This document shows positions 9,133 to 18,424 of a stretch of DNA of 64,000 bases, piece after piece (the first letter of the stretch is position 1; each line of letters begins with the position of its first letter). Made by a program: the position numbers and the translations under genes. The notes under the pieces were generated by a model. That model was not told where the DNA came from. It searched no databases and saw only the letters and a list, made by a program, of their open reading frames with translations. Origin of the DNA: Roseovarius sp. A-2 (GTDB lineage Bacteria; Pseudomonadota; Alphaproteobacteria; Rhodobacterales; Rhodobacteraceae); contig NZ_BDIY01000006.1 of assembly GCF_002072155.1 (NCBI RefSeq), positions 117,929-181,928 of the forward strand, read 5' to 3'.

Positions 9133-9183
9133 AACTGCAACAGAACTGTGACCTGAGAGGTGCTTCGCGCCTATTAGGTCCAG

Positions 9184-11505
9184 ATGTTGCGGGGCAGGCG
9201 TGGCCGCCCCACAAGGCGATGGGGGGCATGCGTGGCAACGCGGACACGCAGAATGCGCGGCAGGCGCCTGTCATGGGAGGGGATCACCCACCTGAGACGG
9301 CTGCGGCAGTTGCAGAACTGGGCTACGTTGGGCCTTGTGATCCTTGGCCCCGTTCTGGCCTTTGCCACCTATCTGCTGCTTGGTCCGCTGGATCAGGGGA
9401 CATCGTCGAACGGGCTGCGGCTCGTGCTTTTGGCAGACATGGTCTATGTGCTCATGGTCGCCGGGCTGGTGCTGCAGCGGGTGGCGCGGATGATCGCGGC
9501 GCGCCGGTCGCGCTCGGCGGGCTCAAGGCTGCATTTGCGGCTGACCGGCGTGTTTGCGCTCATGGCGCTGTTGCCGACGATCACGGTTGCGGTTTTTGCC
9601 ACGCTGTCGGTCAATATGGGGCTGGAGGCGTGGTTTTCCGACCGGGTGGGGCGCGTGGTCGACAGCTCTGTCGCGGCCGCCCAAGCCTATGAGGATGAGC
9701 ATCGCCGCGATCTGGAGACCGATGCACGGGTGCTGGCACGGGTGATCAATGCCACCAAGCGCGCGGCGATCTTCATGAGCGATGGCGATATCAGACAGGT
9801 CCTGTCCTCGGGGCAGCGCGAGATTCAGCGCGGGCTGCGCGAGGCGTTCGTGATCGACGGGACCGGCGAAATCCGGGCGCGCGGCGAGCGCTCATACCTC
9901 TTCGATTACGAGGCACCGACGCCCGAGCAGATCACGCAGGCGCGCGACGAAGGTGTCACCGTGATCCGGGACTGGGACAATAACGAGTTCCGCGCGCTGA
10001 TGCCGCTCGACGCCTTTCCCGACCGGTTGCTCTATGTCAGCCGCAATGTCGATGGCGCGATCCTAAACCTGCTCGACGACACGCAGGAAACCGCGCGTTT
10101 CTACAAGCAACGCGAGAGCGAGCGCGGTCGGCTGCTGTTCGAGTTCGGGCTGCTGTATCTTGGCTTTGCGGTGATCCTGATTCTGGCGGCGATCTGGCTG
10201 GGCATGTGGTTCGCCGAGCGTCTGTCGCTCCCCGTCGGGCGGCTCACCTCGGCCGCGCAGCGTGTGGGTGAGGGTGATCTCGACACACAGGTGCGCGAGG
10301 AGGACGGCGATGACGAGATTGCGCAGCTCAGCACCTATTTCAACCAGATGACCCGGCAGCTGAAGGGCCAGCGCGAACGCCTGCTGGCCAATACCCAACA
10401 GATCGAGCGCCGCCGCCGCCTGTTCGATTCTGTGCTGGGCTCGGTCTCGTCAGGAGTTGTGGGGCTTGATGCCAAGGGGCGCGTGACCTTCGTCAATCGT
10501 GCGGCCGAACGGCTGCTCGACTGGCAGGAGGATCAGCAATCGACGGTGCTTTCGGTGGCGGTGCCCGAGTTCGGCCCGCTGTTTGACCGGCTGCGCACGG
10601 TTCCGAGCGGTTTCGTGCAGGAAGAGATAAAGGTCAGCCGTGGCGCGCGGCAGGAAAACCTGCTGGTGCGCATGTCCACCCGTATGGGCGAGGGCGGGCG
10701 GCGCGAGGGCTATGTGGTGGCCTTTGATGACGTGACCGATCTGGTGACGGCGCAGCGCATGGCCGCATGGGGCGACGTGGCGCGACGCATCGCGCATGAA
10801 ATCAAGAACCCGCTGACGCCGATTCAACTGAGCGCCGAGCGCATCAAGCGCAAGTTCGCCCGGCAGCTGGAACCGGATCAGGCCGAGAGCCTGGAGCAAT
10901 TGACCGACGTGGTGGTGCGCCAGACGAATGACCTGCGCCGGATCGTCGATGAATTCTCCAAATTCGCGCGTATGCCAGAGCCCCAGACCGAACCGCTGAG
11001 TCTGAGCCAGGTGCTGCGCGAATCGGCGCTGTTGCAGGAAAACGGCCAACCCGAGGTGCGGTTCGTGCTTGACCTGAGCGACGCAGCCCTGACCGCAGAG
11101 ATTGACCCGGCGATGGTCGGGCAGGCGCTGACCAACCTGATCAAGAACGCGGGCGAAGCGATTGAGAGCCTGATTGAGAAGGGCGCGCCGGAGGGGCATC
11201 AGCCGATGATCCGCATCGAGAGCGGTGAGGAGGCGGGGCAGGCGGTGATCCGCATTTCCGACAACGGTATCGGCCTGCCTGCGGATCGCGCGCGGCTGTT
11301 CGAACCCTATGTGACGACACGGGACAAGGGTACCGGCCTCGGCCTGCCCATTGTCAAGAAGATCATTGAGGAGCATGGCGGCACGCTCACGCTCGAAGAT
11401 GCAATGCCGTTCACGCCGGGCGCGCATGCCGGGGCCCGTGCGGTGGTGCGCCTGCCGCTGCTGGCGGCACGAGATGAGACTGTAAAGGCCAGGACGGCCG
11501 GGTGA
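9184..11505 (+). CDS. ntrY: Membrane nitrogen sensor kinase NtrY
   Basis: 773-residue sensor kinase. Three membrane helices lie near residues 44-66, 77-97 and 118-140; a periplasmic sensor of about 180 residues and a fourth helix (about 333-353) follow. After these come HAMP, a PAS domain (IERRRRLFDSVLGSVSSGVVGLD) and the catalytic core with His538 in RRIAHEIKNPLTPIQLSAERIKRKF, N-box NLIKNAGEA, DNGIGLP and GTGLGLPIV. NtrY phosphorylates NtrX and responds to nitrogen and redox conditions in related bacteria. The start is uncertain: the ATG at 9184 has AGG nearby, but a GTG at 9232 behind GGGGGG would also suit. Seven bases separate it from ntrX. Confidence 0.93.
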   Translation: MLRGRRGRPTRRWGACVATRTRRMRGRRLSWEGITHLRRLRQLQNWATLGLVILGPVLAFATYLLLGPLDQGTSSNGLRLVLLADMVYVLMVAGLVLQRVARMIAARRSRSAGSRLHLRLTGVFALMALLPTITVAVFATLSVNMGLEAWFSDRVGRVVDSSVAAAQAYEDEHRRDLETDARVLARVINATKRAAIFMSDGDIRQVLSSGQREIQRGLREAFVIDGTGEIRARGERSYLFDYEAPTPEQITQARDEGVTVIRDWDNNEFRALMPLDAFPDRLLYVSRNVDGAILNLLDDTQETARFYKQRESERGRLLFEFGLLYLGFAVILILAAIWLGMWFAERLSLPVGRLTSAAQRVGEGDLDTQVREEDGDDEIAQLSTYFNQMTRQLKGQRERLLANTQQIERRRRLFDSVLGSVSSGVVGLDAKGRVTFVNRAAERLLDWQEDQQSTVLSVAVPEFGPLFDRLRTVPSGFVQEEIKVSRGARQENLLVRMSTRMGEGGRREGYVVAFDDVTDLVTAQRMAAWGDVARRIAHEIKNPLTPIQLSAERIKRKFARQLEPDQAESLEQLTDVVVRQTNDLRRIVDEFSKFARMPEPQTEPLSLSQVLRESALLQENGQPEVRFVLDLSDAALTAEIDPAMVGQALTNLIKNAGEAIESLIEKGAPEGHQPMIRIESGEEAGQAVIRISDNGIGLPADRARLFEPYVTTRDKGTGLGLPIVKKIIEEHGGTLTLEDAMPFTPGAHAGARAVVRLPLLAARDETVKARTAG

Positions 11506-11512
11506 GGGACCA

Positions 11513-12925
11513 ATGAGTGACATTCTGATTGTCGATGACGAACGCGATATCCGTGAACTGATCTCGGATATTTTGGAGGACGAAGGCTATAGCACCCGCC
11601 GAGCGGGCAATTCCGACGAGGCGATGGCGGCGATTGCCGCCGAACAGCCCGGCCTTCTGATCCTCGATATCTGGCTCAAGGATAGCCAGATGGACGGCAT
11701 CGACATCCTCAAGACCGTGAAGCGCGACTACCCCGATGTGCCGGTGGTTATCATCTCGGGCCATGGCAATATCGAAATCGCGGTCGCGGCGATCAAGCAG
11801 GGCGCGTATGATTTTATCGAAAAGCCGTTCAACATCGACCAGCTGATGGTGGTGATCCGGCGCGGCATGGAAACCAGTCGGTTGCGGCGCGAGAACCAGG
11901 CGCTGAAGCGGCGCGAGACCGCGCCGTCGGAAATGCTGGGCGACGCGCCCGCCTTTCGCAACCTGCTGAGCCAACTCGACAAGGTCACCAAGTCGAACGG
12001 CCGGGTGATGCTCGCAGGGCCTGCCGGATCGGGCAAGGAACTGGCGGCGCGCTATATCCATGCGCAATCGATGCGGGCCAAGGGACCGTTCGTCACCGTG
12101 GGCTGTGCGTCTATCGCGGCGGACCGGATGGAAGAGGTGCTCTTTGGTCGCGAGAGCACCGAGGCGGGGGTGACGCCGGGCCTGTTGGAGGAGGCCAACG
12201 GCGGGGTCATCTATTTCGACGAGGTCGCAGACATGCCCGCCGGCACGCAATCCAAGATCCTGCGGGTGCTAATCGATCAGACCTTTTTGCGGGTCGGGGG
12301 CAGTGAAAAGATCAAGGTCGATCTGCGGGTGATTTCGTCGACCAGCCGCGACCTGGAGGCCGAAATTGCCGCCGACCGGTTTCGCCGTGAACTCTATCAC
12401 CGGCTGAACGTGGTGCCGATCAGCGTACCGAGCCTGGAGGAACGGCGCGAGGATATCCCGGCGTTGGCCACACATTTCATCGAGATGCTGCACAAGACGC
12501 AAGGCCTGCCCCTGCGCGAGATGAGCGAGGAGGCGGCGGCGCTCTTGCAGACCATGCACTGGCCCGGCAACGTGCGGCAATTGCGCAACGTGATCGAGCG
12601 CGTGCTGATCCTGGGCGAGGCGGGCGGGCCGATCGGCGTGGCCGAGTTGCCGGGCGAGACCAGCGCACCCGCCGAGAAAGGGCGCGTGGTGCTGTCGGGC
12701 ACTGTGGCGACGATGCCCCTGCGCGAGGCGCGCGAGGCGTTCGAGCGGGAATACCTGATGACGCAGATCAACCGTTTCGGCGGCAATATCAGCCGCACGG
12801 CGGAATTCGTCGGCATGGAAAGGAGCGCGCTGCACCGCAAGCTCAAGTCGCTTGGCGTGATGACCGGCACGAAAGGTGCCGCGCGCGAGGACGACGAAGA
12901 CGACGCCGCGCGCGCGGCCAGTTAG
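11513..12925 (+). CDS. ntrX: Response regulator NtrX lacking GAFTGA
   Basis: 470-residue response regulator paired with NtrY. The receiver has Asp52 (LLILDIWLKDSQMDG) and KPFN. The AAA+ domain has a Walker A variant AGPAGSGKE near residue 168, FDEVADMP as Walker B and [15 protein letters not shown]. The C-terminal Fis-type helix-turn-helix is FGGNISRTAEFVGMERSALHRKLKSLG. Where sigma-54 activators carry GAFTGA, this protein has LFGRESTEAGVTPGLLEEANGG, so the loop is degenerate. The tail after residue 455 is acidic (REDDEDDAARAAS). It is the last gene of the ntr run; a leftward block separates it from trkA. Confidence 0.94.
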   Translation: MSDILIVDDERDIRELISDILEDEGYSTRRAGNSDEAMAAIAAEQPGLLILDIWLKDSQMDGIDILKTVKRDYPDVPVVIISGHGNIEIAVAAIKQGAYDFIEKPFNIDQLMVVIRRGMETSRLRRENQALKRRETAPSEMLGDAPAFRNLLSQLDKVTKSNGRVMLAGPAGSGKELAARYIHAQSMRAKGPFVTVGCASIAADRMEEVLFGRESTEAGVTPGLLEEANGGVIYFDEVADMPAGTQSKILRVLIDQTFLRVGGSEKIKVDLRVISSTSRDLEAEIAADRFRRELYHRLNVVPISVPSLEERREDIPALATHFIEMLHKTQGLPLREMSEEAAALLQTMHWPGNVRQLRNVIERVLILGEAGGPIGVAELPGETSAPAEKGRVVLSGTVATMPLREAREAFEREYLMTQINRFGGNISRTAEFVGMERSALHRKLKSLGVMTGTKGAAREDDEDDAARAAS

Positions 12926-13001
12926 CGAGTGGTGGTCGCTGGCAGGTAACTCTTGAAGGACCGGGCGGCGCGTGCGCCGCTCGCGATGGGTAATGCGCGG
13001 A

Positions 13002-13409
13002 TTACAGGCAATCTTTCAGACGCCATCCGCCGGCATGCAGACGGTACATTCCGCCGCCGGTGATGCTTAGGATCAGCACCGCACCGATTGCGATCATCCG
13101 GTCCCAGGACCAGAATTCGATGACGGGCGTATGGGTCCACGAGCCGCCCTGCAACAAAAGCGCCGCGCTGCAGATAACGAAGCCCAGAACGGCCACGACA
13201 CGGCTGCGCAGCCCAAGCACCAGCCAGATCGCGATCAGGCTCAGAAGCGCCACGATGGCCGCATCCAGCAAGGGTGCGCCGGTAAGGTCGGCATGCTGCG
13301 TGAACGGCTGAATGGCTTGTGGGGCGGCATGGTAGGCCGCGTGCAGGGCGAAGAAAAATGCGAGGTAAAGCCGACTCACGAGGCCGGCCACCTGAGATAC
13401 GTGGTCCAT
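13002..13409 (-). CDS. DoxX-like four-helix membrane protein
   Basis: 135-residue protein with about four hydrophobic helices (near 8-25, 45-65, 68-87 and 105-123), resembling DoxX-type membrane proteins. The family is heterogeneous and often of unknown function; some members work with thiosulfate or glutathione-linked oxidases. I chose the internal ATG (MDHVSQVAGLVSRLYLAFFF) because the first helix starts right after it; a TTG 48 bases upstream is possible. It lies 60 bases downstream of the LysR gene on the same strand and may be co-transcribed with or regulated by it. Confidence 0.65.
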   Translation of the reverse strand: MDHVSQVAGLVSRLYLAFFFALHAAYHAAPQAIQPFTQHADLTGAPLLDAAIVALLSLIAIWLVLGLRSRVVAVLGFVICSAALLLQGGSWTHTPVIEFWSWDRMIAIGAVLILSITGGGMYRLHAGGWRLKDCL

Positions 13410-13469
13410 ATTGATTGCTTGCCTGTATTGTTTTCTTTTCTGCAACAGTGCAACCAAAAGGATAGTATA

Positions 13470-14393
13470 TCAATACATGCTCCCGCAAAGGCGTTGTTGC
13501 GTATCCTGCAAGGCGCGCGTGCGGATTTTCGCCTCGACAAGTTGCGCGCTGACCCAATCGACGGTGGCGCGGATGTCGGGGTCGGTGCTGCGGCTTTCGT
13601 GGTGGATCACGTAGAGATCCCGTCTGATATCGAGATCGCGCGGCCCGAGGGGCCGGAATTCGGGGGTGTCCGCCGCCAGAATGACGGGCAGCGCCCCGGC
13701 CAGGCCCAGCTCGCGCATCATGCGCACCGCTTGCGGAAAGCTGTCGACCAGCACAGTCGGATCGGATGTGAAGAAATGCCGCCGGGCCTCAATATAGGGG
13801 CCTGCGATCCGCTCTCCGAGGCTGACCCAGCCATCGCCCTCACGCCACCCTTCGGGCGCGAAAATCGAGAAATGCAGCACCCCGCAGCGCTTGACCCGGA
13901 CGCGACCCGACTCGGGCGGGTGGAAAACCACGCTGATATCCGTTGAACCGAGCCCGCTCTCGTGGATGCGGCTATCGAGGACCGGGCGTATACCGGCATT
14001 CTTGCTCACGAAGTCGCGCATCCCGGGGGCGAGGATATGCGACAGCACCGTAGGAGGTGCACCGATCTTGACATCGCGGCGCGTCGTCGGCTGGTACTCC
14101 TGGAGCCGGGCCAGTTCGGACTCGAGCATGCCGTCGGCCTGTTCGAACGTGGCGACGAGATCCGAGAGTGCCGGGTTCAGCCGCCACTCGCCCTCGGATT
14201 TCACGAACGGGTAGATCCCGAGCGTATCGCGCAACCGGGCGATCTGCCGAGAGACGGTGGAGGTGGTGGTGCCGATCTCGCTCGCGGCGCTGGTCATGGA
14301 GCCGCAGCGCTGAACGGTCAGAACGACGCGCAGGTCGTCATAGATGCGCGCGAAGGATGGGGCGGAGGACGAGTTGGGCAATTCAGGAGGCAC
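13470..14393 (-). CDS. LysR-family transcriptional regulator
   Basis: 307-residue regulator. Residues about 17-77 form the winged helix-turn-helix (DLRVVLTVQRCGSMTSAASEIGTTTSTVSRQIARLRDTLG), followed by a periplasmic-binding-protein-like effector domain starting near VKIGAPPTVLSHIL. The GTG at 14393 is the best start, as the helix-turn-helix follows at the normal distance. Its C-terminal half is more divergent than usual for LysR proteins. Targets may include the DoxX-like gene directly downstream. The effector is unknown. Confidence 0.83.
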   Translation of the reverse strand: MPPELPNSSSAPSFARIYDDLRVVLTVQRCGSMTSAASEIGTTTSTVSRQIARLRDTLGIYPFVKSEGEWRLNPALSDLVATFEQADGMLESELARLQEYQPTTRRDVKIGAPPTVLSHILAPGMRDFVSKNAGIRPVLDSRIHESGLGSTDISVVFHPPESGRVRVKRCGVLHFSIFAPEGWREGDGWVSLGERIAGPYIEARRHFFTSDPTVLVDSFPQAVRMMRELGLAGALPVILAADTPEFRPLGPRDLDIRRDLYVIHHESRSTDPDIRATVDWVSAQLVEAKIRTRALQDTQQRLCGSMY

Positions 14394-14591
14394 CTCTTCG
14401 GCTTAAGGATTGGTTGCGAAAGCTGCGCATATGATGAGTATGCCGGTAAGAACAAGCGCGAACCGCGCATACCCGCCATGTCGTTTCAGTAGGGTTCGGT
14501 TCAAATTTTCACGATTTTGTGATACATGCAAAGCGCGAAGAACGCTAGCGGCGCAACGACAGATACGGGAAAAATTGCGCCGCCGGCGGGG

Positions 14592-15059
14592 TTAGCCCGG
14601 CGTCACGATGCGCCATGCGCCCGACGGCAGGCGGACCGTGCAGCTTGTTTTGTCGAGGCGCGGCTGCGGGGCTTCGGCCGCCACTTCGGCGGCGCGCACG
14701 CGGTCGGGGTCGCATTGCGGCAGCGCAACGGGGCGATAGCCCGCCTGTGCCATGCACTGATCAACGACCCGCGCACGCAGACCGTCATTGGCATCATAAC
14801 TCTCGGTATAACCCGCGCGCACCAGGCGGGTGCGCGTGTAGCAATAGCCGTGACCGTCGCAATAGGTATAGGGTGCGTATTGCGGCGGAATGTAACGGGT
14901 CCGGATGTCGCGCGGCACACGTTCGAGGGCTGCCACCTGGCAGTCGGTCAGGTTCGACTCGATCTGCGCAGGCACGGCGCCGGGCTTGTGATAGAGCGCG
15001 GGCGGCGCGCAGGCGATCAGGGCGAGGGGCAGGGCGAGAGAGCGTACAAGGCGGATCAT
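14592..15059 (-). CDS. Putative lipoprotein
   Basis: 155-residue protein with a lipoprotein signal peptide: positively charged MIRLVR, hydrophobic SLALPLALIA, then Cys17 in the lipobox LIAC. The mature part has Cys-containing segments (LTDCQVAALERVPRDIRTRYIPPQYAPYTYCDGHGYCYTRTRLVRAGY) rich in Tyr, ending IVTPG. I do not recognise a named family. It is likely anchored in the outer or inner membrane. It is divergent from trkA, with 98 bases between the starts. Confidence 0.72.
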   Translation of the reverse strand: MIRLVRSLALPLALIACAPPALYHKPGAVPAQIESNLTDCQVAALERVPRDIRTRYIPPQYAPYTYCDGHGYCYTRTRLVRAGYTESYDANDGLRARVVDQCMAQAGYRPVALPQCDPDRVRAAEVAAEAPQPRLDKTSCTVRLPSGAWRIVTPG

Positions 15060-15157
15060 GCGCGCATCGTAACTGCGTCCGGTGCCGGGTACAAAGCAAT
15101 TGACCGCCCCTGACCCTTCTGTCATGCAACTTGTTCAGACAGGATGAGGCGAGAGAG

Positions 15158-16537
15158 ATGAAGGTCATCATCTGCGGTGCCGGCCAGGTGGGCTGGCAGA
15201 TCGCGCGGCACCTGTCGGGCGAGCGCAACGATGTCACGGTCGTGGACAACAATCCCGATCTGGTGCGACGGGCCACCGATACGCTCGACGTGCAGGGGCT
15301 GACCGGCTTTGCCTCTTATCCGGATGTGCTGGACCGGGCGGGCGCGCGCGATGCTGACATGATCATAGCCGCCACCTATTCCGACGAGGTCAACATGGTG
15401 ACCTGTCAGGTGGCGCATTCGGTTTTCGATATCCGGCGCAAGATTGCCCGGCTGCGCAGCCAGTCCTATCTCGACGCGATCTATTCCGACCTCTACCGCC
15501 GCGATCACATGCCCATCGACGTGGTGATCAGCCCCGAGCGCGAGGTCGCGCAGGCCGCGTTGCAGCGGCTCGCGGCACCTGCCGCCTTTGACACCGTGAC
15601 CTTCATGGACGACACCGCGCAGCTCATGGGGATCCGGCTGGAAGAGGATTGCCCGGTGCTCAACACGCCGCTCCGGCAGTTGAGCGATCTGTTCTCGACG
15701 CTGCGGGTGGTGGTACTGGCGGTGCGCCGCGAGGGGCGGCTTTTTGCGCCCGAGTCGGGCGATCAGCTGTTTGAGGGCGACGAGTGCTATCTCTTCGCCC
15801 CTGTCGAGGACGTGCCGCGCACGCTTGAAGTCTTTGGCAAGTCGCAGAAGAAACAGGAACGCGTGGTGATCATCGGCGGTGGCAATATCGGCCTTGCGGT
15901 GGCGCAGGCGCTGGAGACCCGGACCGGCGGGCGGATTCGCGCCAAGGTGATCGAAAAGAACCGCGCCTGTGCCGAACGCGCGGCGGATGCGCTGGAGCGG
16001 ACCATCGTTCTCAACGGTGACGGGCTCAACGCGGCGCTGCTGTCTGAGGCCGGGATCTCGCGGGCCGACGCGGTGCTGGCGGTGACCGATGACGACAAGA
16101 CCAACATGCTCGCGGCGGTTCGCGCCAAGTCCGAGGGCTGCCCCTTCGCGATCTCGCTGATCAACGATCCCACGATGGTGCCGCTGCTCGATCCCCTGGG
16201 GATCGACGCCTATATCAACCCGCGTGCCACCACCGTCAGTTCGATCCTGCGCCATATCCGGCACGGGCGGGTGCGCGGCGTCTATTCGATCGGTGATGCC
16301 GAGGCCGAGGTGATCGAGGCCGAGGTGATGTCGACCTCCTCTATCGCCGGTGCGGCGCTGCGCGACATCGACTTTCCCGAAGGCGTGCTGATCGGCGGGG
16401 TCAGGAAGGGCGACAAGATACACAAGCCGCGCGGCGGGCTCAGGATCGAGGCGGGGGATTCGGTGGTGATCTTCGCGCTGGCGGCGGATGTGGCGGCGGT
16501 CGAGAAGCTGCTACAGGTCTCGATCGACTATTTCTGA
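15158..16537 (+). CDS. trkA: Trk potassium transporter NAD-binding subunit TrkA
   Basis: 459-residue cytoplasmic regulator of the Trk potassium channel. Two copies of the RCK (KTN plus TrkA-C) unit are visible: the first begins MKVIICGAGQVGWQIARHL, the second near residue 236 with RVVIIGGGNIGLAVAQAL. Both Rossmann folds keep a glycine-rich nucleotide loop, and each is followed by a C-terminal ligand domain. The ATG at 15158 was chosen because the first glycine loop must start within a few residues of the N-terminus. trkH begins 4 bases after its stop, so the two are one operon. Confidence 0.96.
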   Translation: MKVIICGAGQVGWQIARHLSGERNDVTVVDNNPDLVRRATDTLDVQGLTGFASYPDVLDRAGARDADMIIAATYSDEVNMVTCQVAHSVFDIRRKIARLRSQSYLDAIYSDLYRRDHMPIDVVISPEREVAQAALQRLAAPAAFDTVTFMDDTAQLMGIRLEEDCPVLNTPLRQLSDLFSTLRVVVLAVRREGRLFAPESGDQLFEGDECYLFAPVEDVPRTLEVFGKSQKKQERVVIIGGGNIGLAVAQALETRTGGRIRAKVIEKNRACAERAADALERTIVLNGDGLNAALLSEAGISRADAVLAVTDDDKTNMLAAVRAKSEGCPFAISLINDPTMVPLLDPLGIDAYINPRATTVSSILRHIRHGRVRGVYSIGDAEAEVIEAEVMSTSSIAGAALRDIDFPEGVLIGGVRKGDKIHKPRGGLRIEAGDSVVIFALAADVAAVEKLLQVSIDYF

Positions 16538-16541
16538 TCCG

Positions 16542-18065
16542 ATGACCGCGCGTCTCCTGAGCTTTCCCCTGATTCTCATTCTCGCAGGCCTCGCGGCGCT
16601 GATGATGTTCCTGCCGATGATCGACGCGCTGATGCGCGACGACACCAGCGTGGCGCGCGCTTTTGGCTATTCGGGGCTGCTGGGGCTCGCGCTGATCGTG
16701 GTGATCGGGCTGGCCATATCGGGCGGCGGCGGTGCGCGCCAGATGAGCGATGCGCGCAATCTCGGCTCGCTGCTTTTGGCCTATCTGATCCTGCCGGTCT
16801 ATCTGGCGCTGCCGTTCTACGAGGGGCTGGAGACGACCACGTTCCTCAATGCCTATTTCGAGATGGTGTCGAGTTTCACCACCACCGGGGCGAGCCTGTT
16901 CGATCAACCGGGGCGGATCATGGACAGCCTGCACCTGTGGCGCGCGCTGGTCGGCTGGGCCGGGGGGTTGCTGATCTGGGTGTCCGCCTCGGCGGTGCTC
17001 GCGCCGATGAGCCTTGGTGGCTTCGAGGTGACGGTGCGCGCCGAGCCGGGGCAAGATGACGCGCTTCTGGGCCGGTTCGAGCGGGCCAGTACCGAGCGGC
17101 GGTTGGCGCAGACGACAGCATTGCTCGCGCCGGTCTATGTGGGGTTGACCGCCGCGCTCTGGATCATCCTGATGGCCGGCGGAGAACGCGCCTTCGTGGC
17201 CTTGGTGCATGCGATGTCGACACTGGCGACGAGCGGCATTTCCTCGATCGGCGGGCTGGAGAACGGGATGTCGGGATTTGCGGGCGAAGCCGCGATTTTC
17301 CTGTTCCTGTTCTTTTCGTTGTCGCGGCTCACCTTTTCGTCGGACACGGTCCCTACGGTGCGGCAGGGGCTATTTAATGATCCGGAGTTCCGGCTGGGTC
17401 TGACGCTGGTGGCGGTGGTGCCGCTGTTGCTGTTCATGCGGCACTGGATCGGGGCCTACGAGGTCTCTGACCCTGCCGATTGGAAGGGTGCTCTGCGCTC
17501 GCTCTGGGGGGCGGTTTTCACTGTGATGTCGTTCCTCTCGACCACCGGATTCGAGAGCGCCGACTGGCAGGCGGCGCGCGACTGGTCGGGGCTCAAGACC
17601 CCCGGACTGATCCTTATGGGGCTGGCCATGGTGGGCGGCGGCGTGGCCACGACCGCAGGCGGGGTCAAGCTCTTGCGGGTCTATGCGCTCTACCTGCATG
17701 CGCAGCGCGAGGTGGACCGGCTGATCCACCCGTCCTCGGTCGGGCGTGCGTCGGGGCCGGGGCGGCGCATCCGGCGGCAGGGCGCCTATATCGCCTGGAT
17801 ATTCTTCATGCTCTTCGCGCTGACGCTGACTGCGCTCACGGCCTTGCTGGCACTGGTCGGACAGAGCTTTGAATCGGCGCTCATTCTGGCGCTGTCGGGG
17901 TTATCCACGACCGGGCCGCTGATTGAGATGGCCAGCGAAAACCCGATCCGCCTTGTGGAATTGAGTTCTGCGGCGAAACTGGTCTATGCGGCGGCCATGG
18001 CACTGGGCCGACTGGAGACGCTGGCACTGATAGCCCTGCTCAATCCGAGCGTCTGGCGGGATTGA
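16542..18065 (+). CDS. trkH: Trk potassium uptake protein TrkH
   Basis: 507-residue inner-membrane channel subunit with eight or more long hydrophobic helices. The four pore-loop repeats of the Trk/Ktr superfamily can be seen: SSFTTTGASLF, MSTLATSGISSIGG, MSFLSTTGFESAD and LSGLSTTGPLIEM. These form the potassium selectivity filter. It works with TrkA, encoded immediately upstream. The ATG at 16542 (MTARLLSFPLILILAGLAAL) places the first helix right at the N-terminus. Confidence 0.95.
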   Translation: MTARLLSFPLILILAGLAALMMFLPMIDALMRDDTSVARAFGYSGLLGLALIVVIGLAISGGGGARQMSDARNLGSLLLAYLILPVYLALPFYEGLETTTFLNAYFEMVSSFTTTGASLFDQPGRIMDSLHLWRALVGWAGGLLIWVSASAVLAPMSLGGFEVTVRAEPGQDDALLGRFERASTERRLAQTTALLAPVYVGLTAALWIILMAGGERAFVALVHAMSTLATSGISSIGGLENGMSGFAGEAAIFLFLFFSLSRLTFSSDTVPTVRQGLFNDPEFRLGLTLVAVVPLLLFMRHWIGAYEVSDPADWKGALRSLWGAVFTVMSFLSTTGFESADWQAARDWSGLKTPGLILMGLAMVGGGVATTAGGVKLLRVYALYLHAQREVDRLIHPSSVGRASGPGRRIRRQGAYIAWIFFMLFALTLTALTALLALVGQSFESALILALSGLSTTGPLIEMASENPIRLVELSSAAKLVYAAAMALGRLETLALIALLNPSVWRD

Positions 18066-18184
18066 CAGGGGCACGCAATTTTGGACTGGAAACTCTGACG
18101 CGGGCAGGACATACTTGGCTGCGTGTCAGGGTTGTAAGACACGTCGATACGCGGCGTGCGCAAGAAAAAAAGGCAGGATATTGA

Positions 18185-18424
18185 ATGGCTTCTGATCGAC
18201 AAAATTTGCAAGATGCGTTTCTCAATCAGGTGCGTAAGACCAAGATCCCGGTCACGGTCTTCCTGATCAACGGGGTCAAGTTGCAAGGTGTGATTACCTG
18301 GTTCGACAATTTCTGCATCCTGCTGCGCCGTGACGGGCAATCGCAACTGGTCTACAAGCATGCCGTATCCACCATCATGCCGTCGCAACCCGTGAACCTC
18401 TATGACGGTGACGACGCCAATTGA
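18185..18424 (+). CDS. hfq: RNA chaperone Hfq
   Basis: 79-residue Sm-like protein that pairs small RNAs with mRNAs. The Sm1 and Sm2 motifs are intact: [38 protein letters not shown] and [18 protein letters not shown] (YKHA is the Hfq hallmark). Upstream there is a 119-base gap after trkH that can hold a promoter, and an AGGATATTGA ribosome-site region precedes the ATG. Its stop overlaps the TTG start of hflX. Confidence 0.98.
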   Translation: MASDRQNLQDAFLNQVRKTKIPVTVFLINGVKLQGVITWFDNFCILLRRDGQSQLVYKHAVSTIMPSQPVNLYDGDDAN

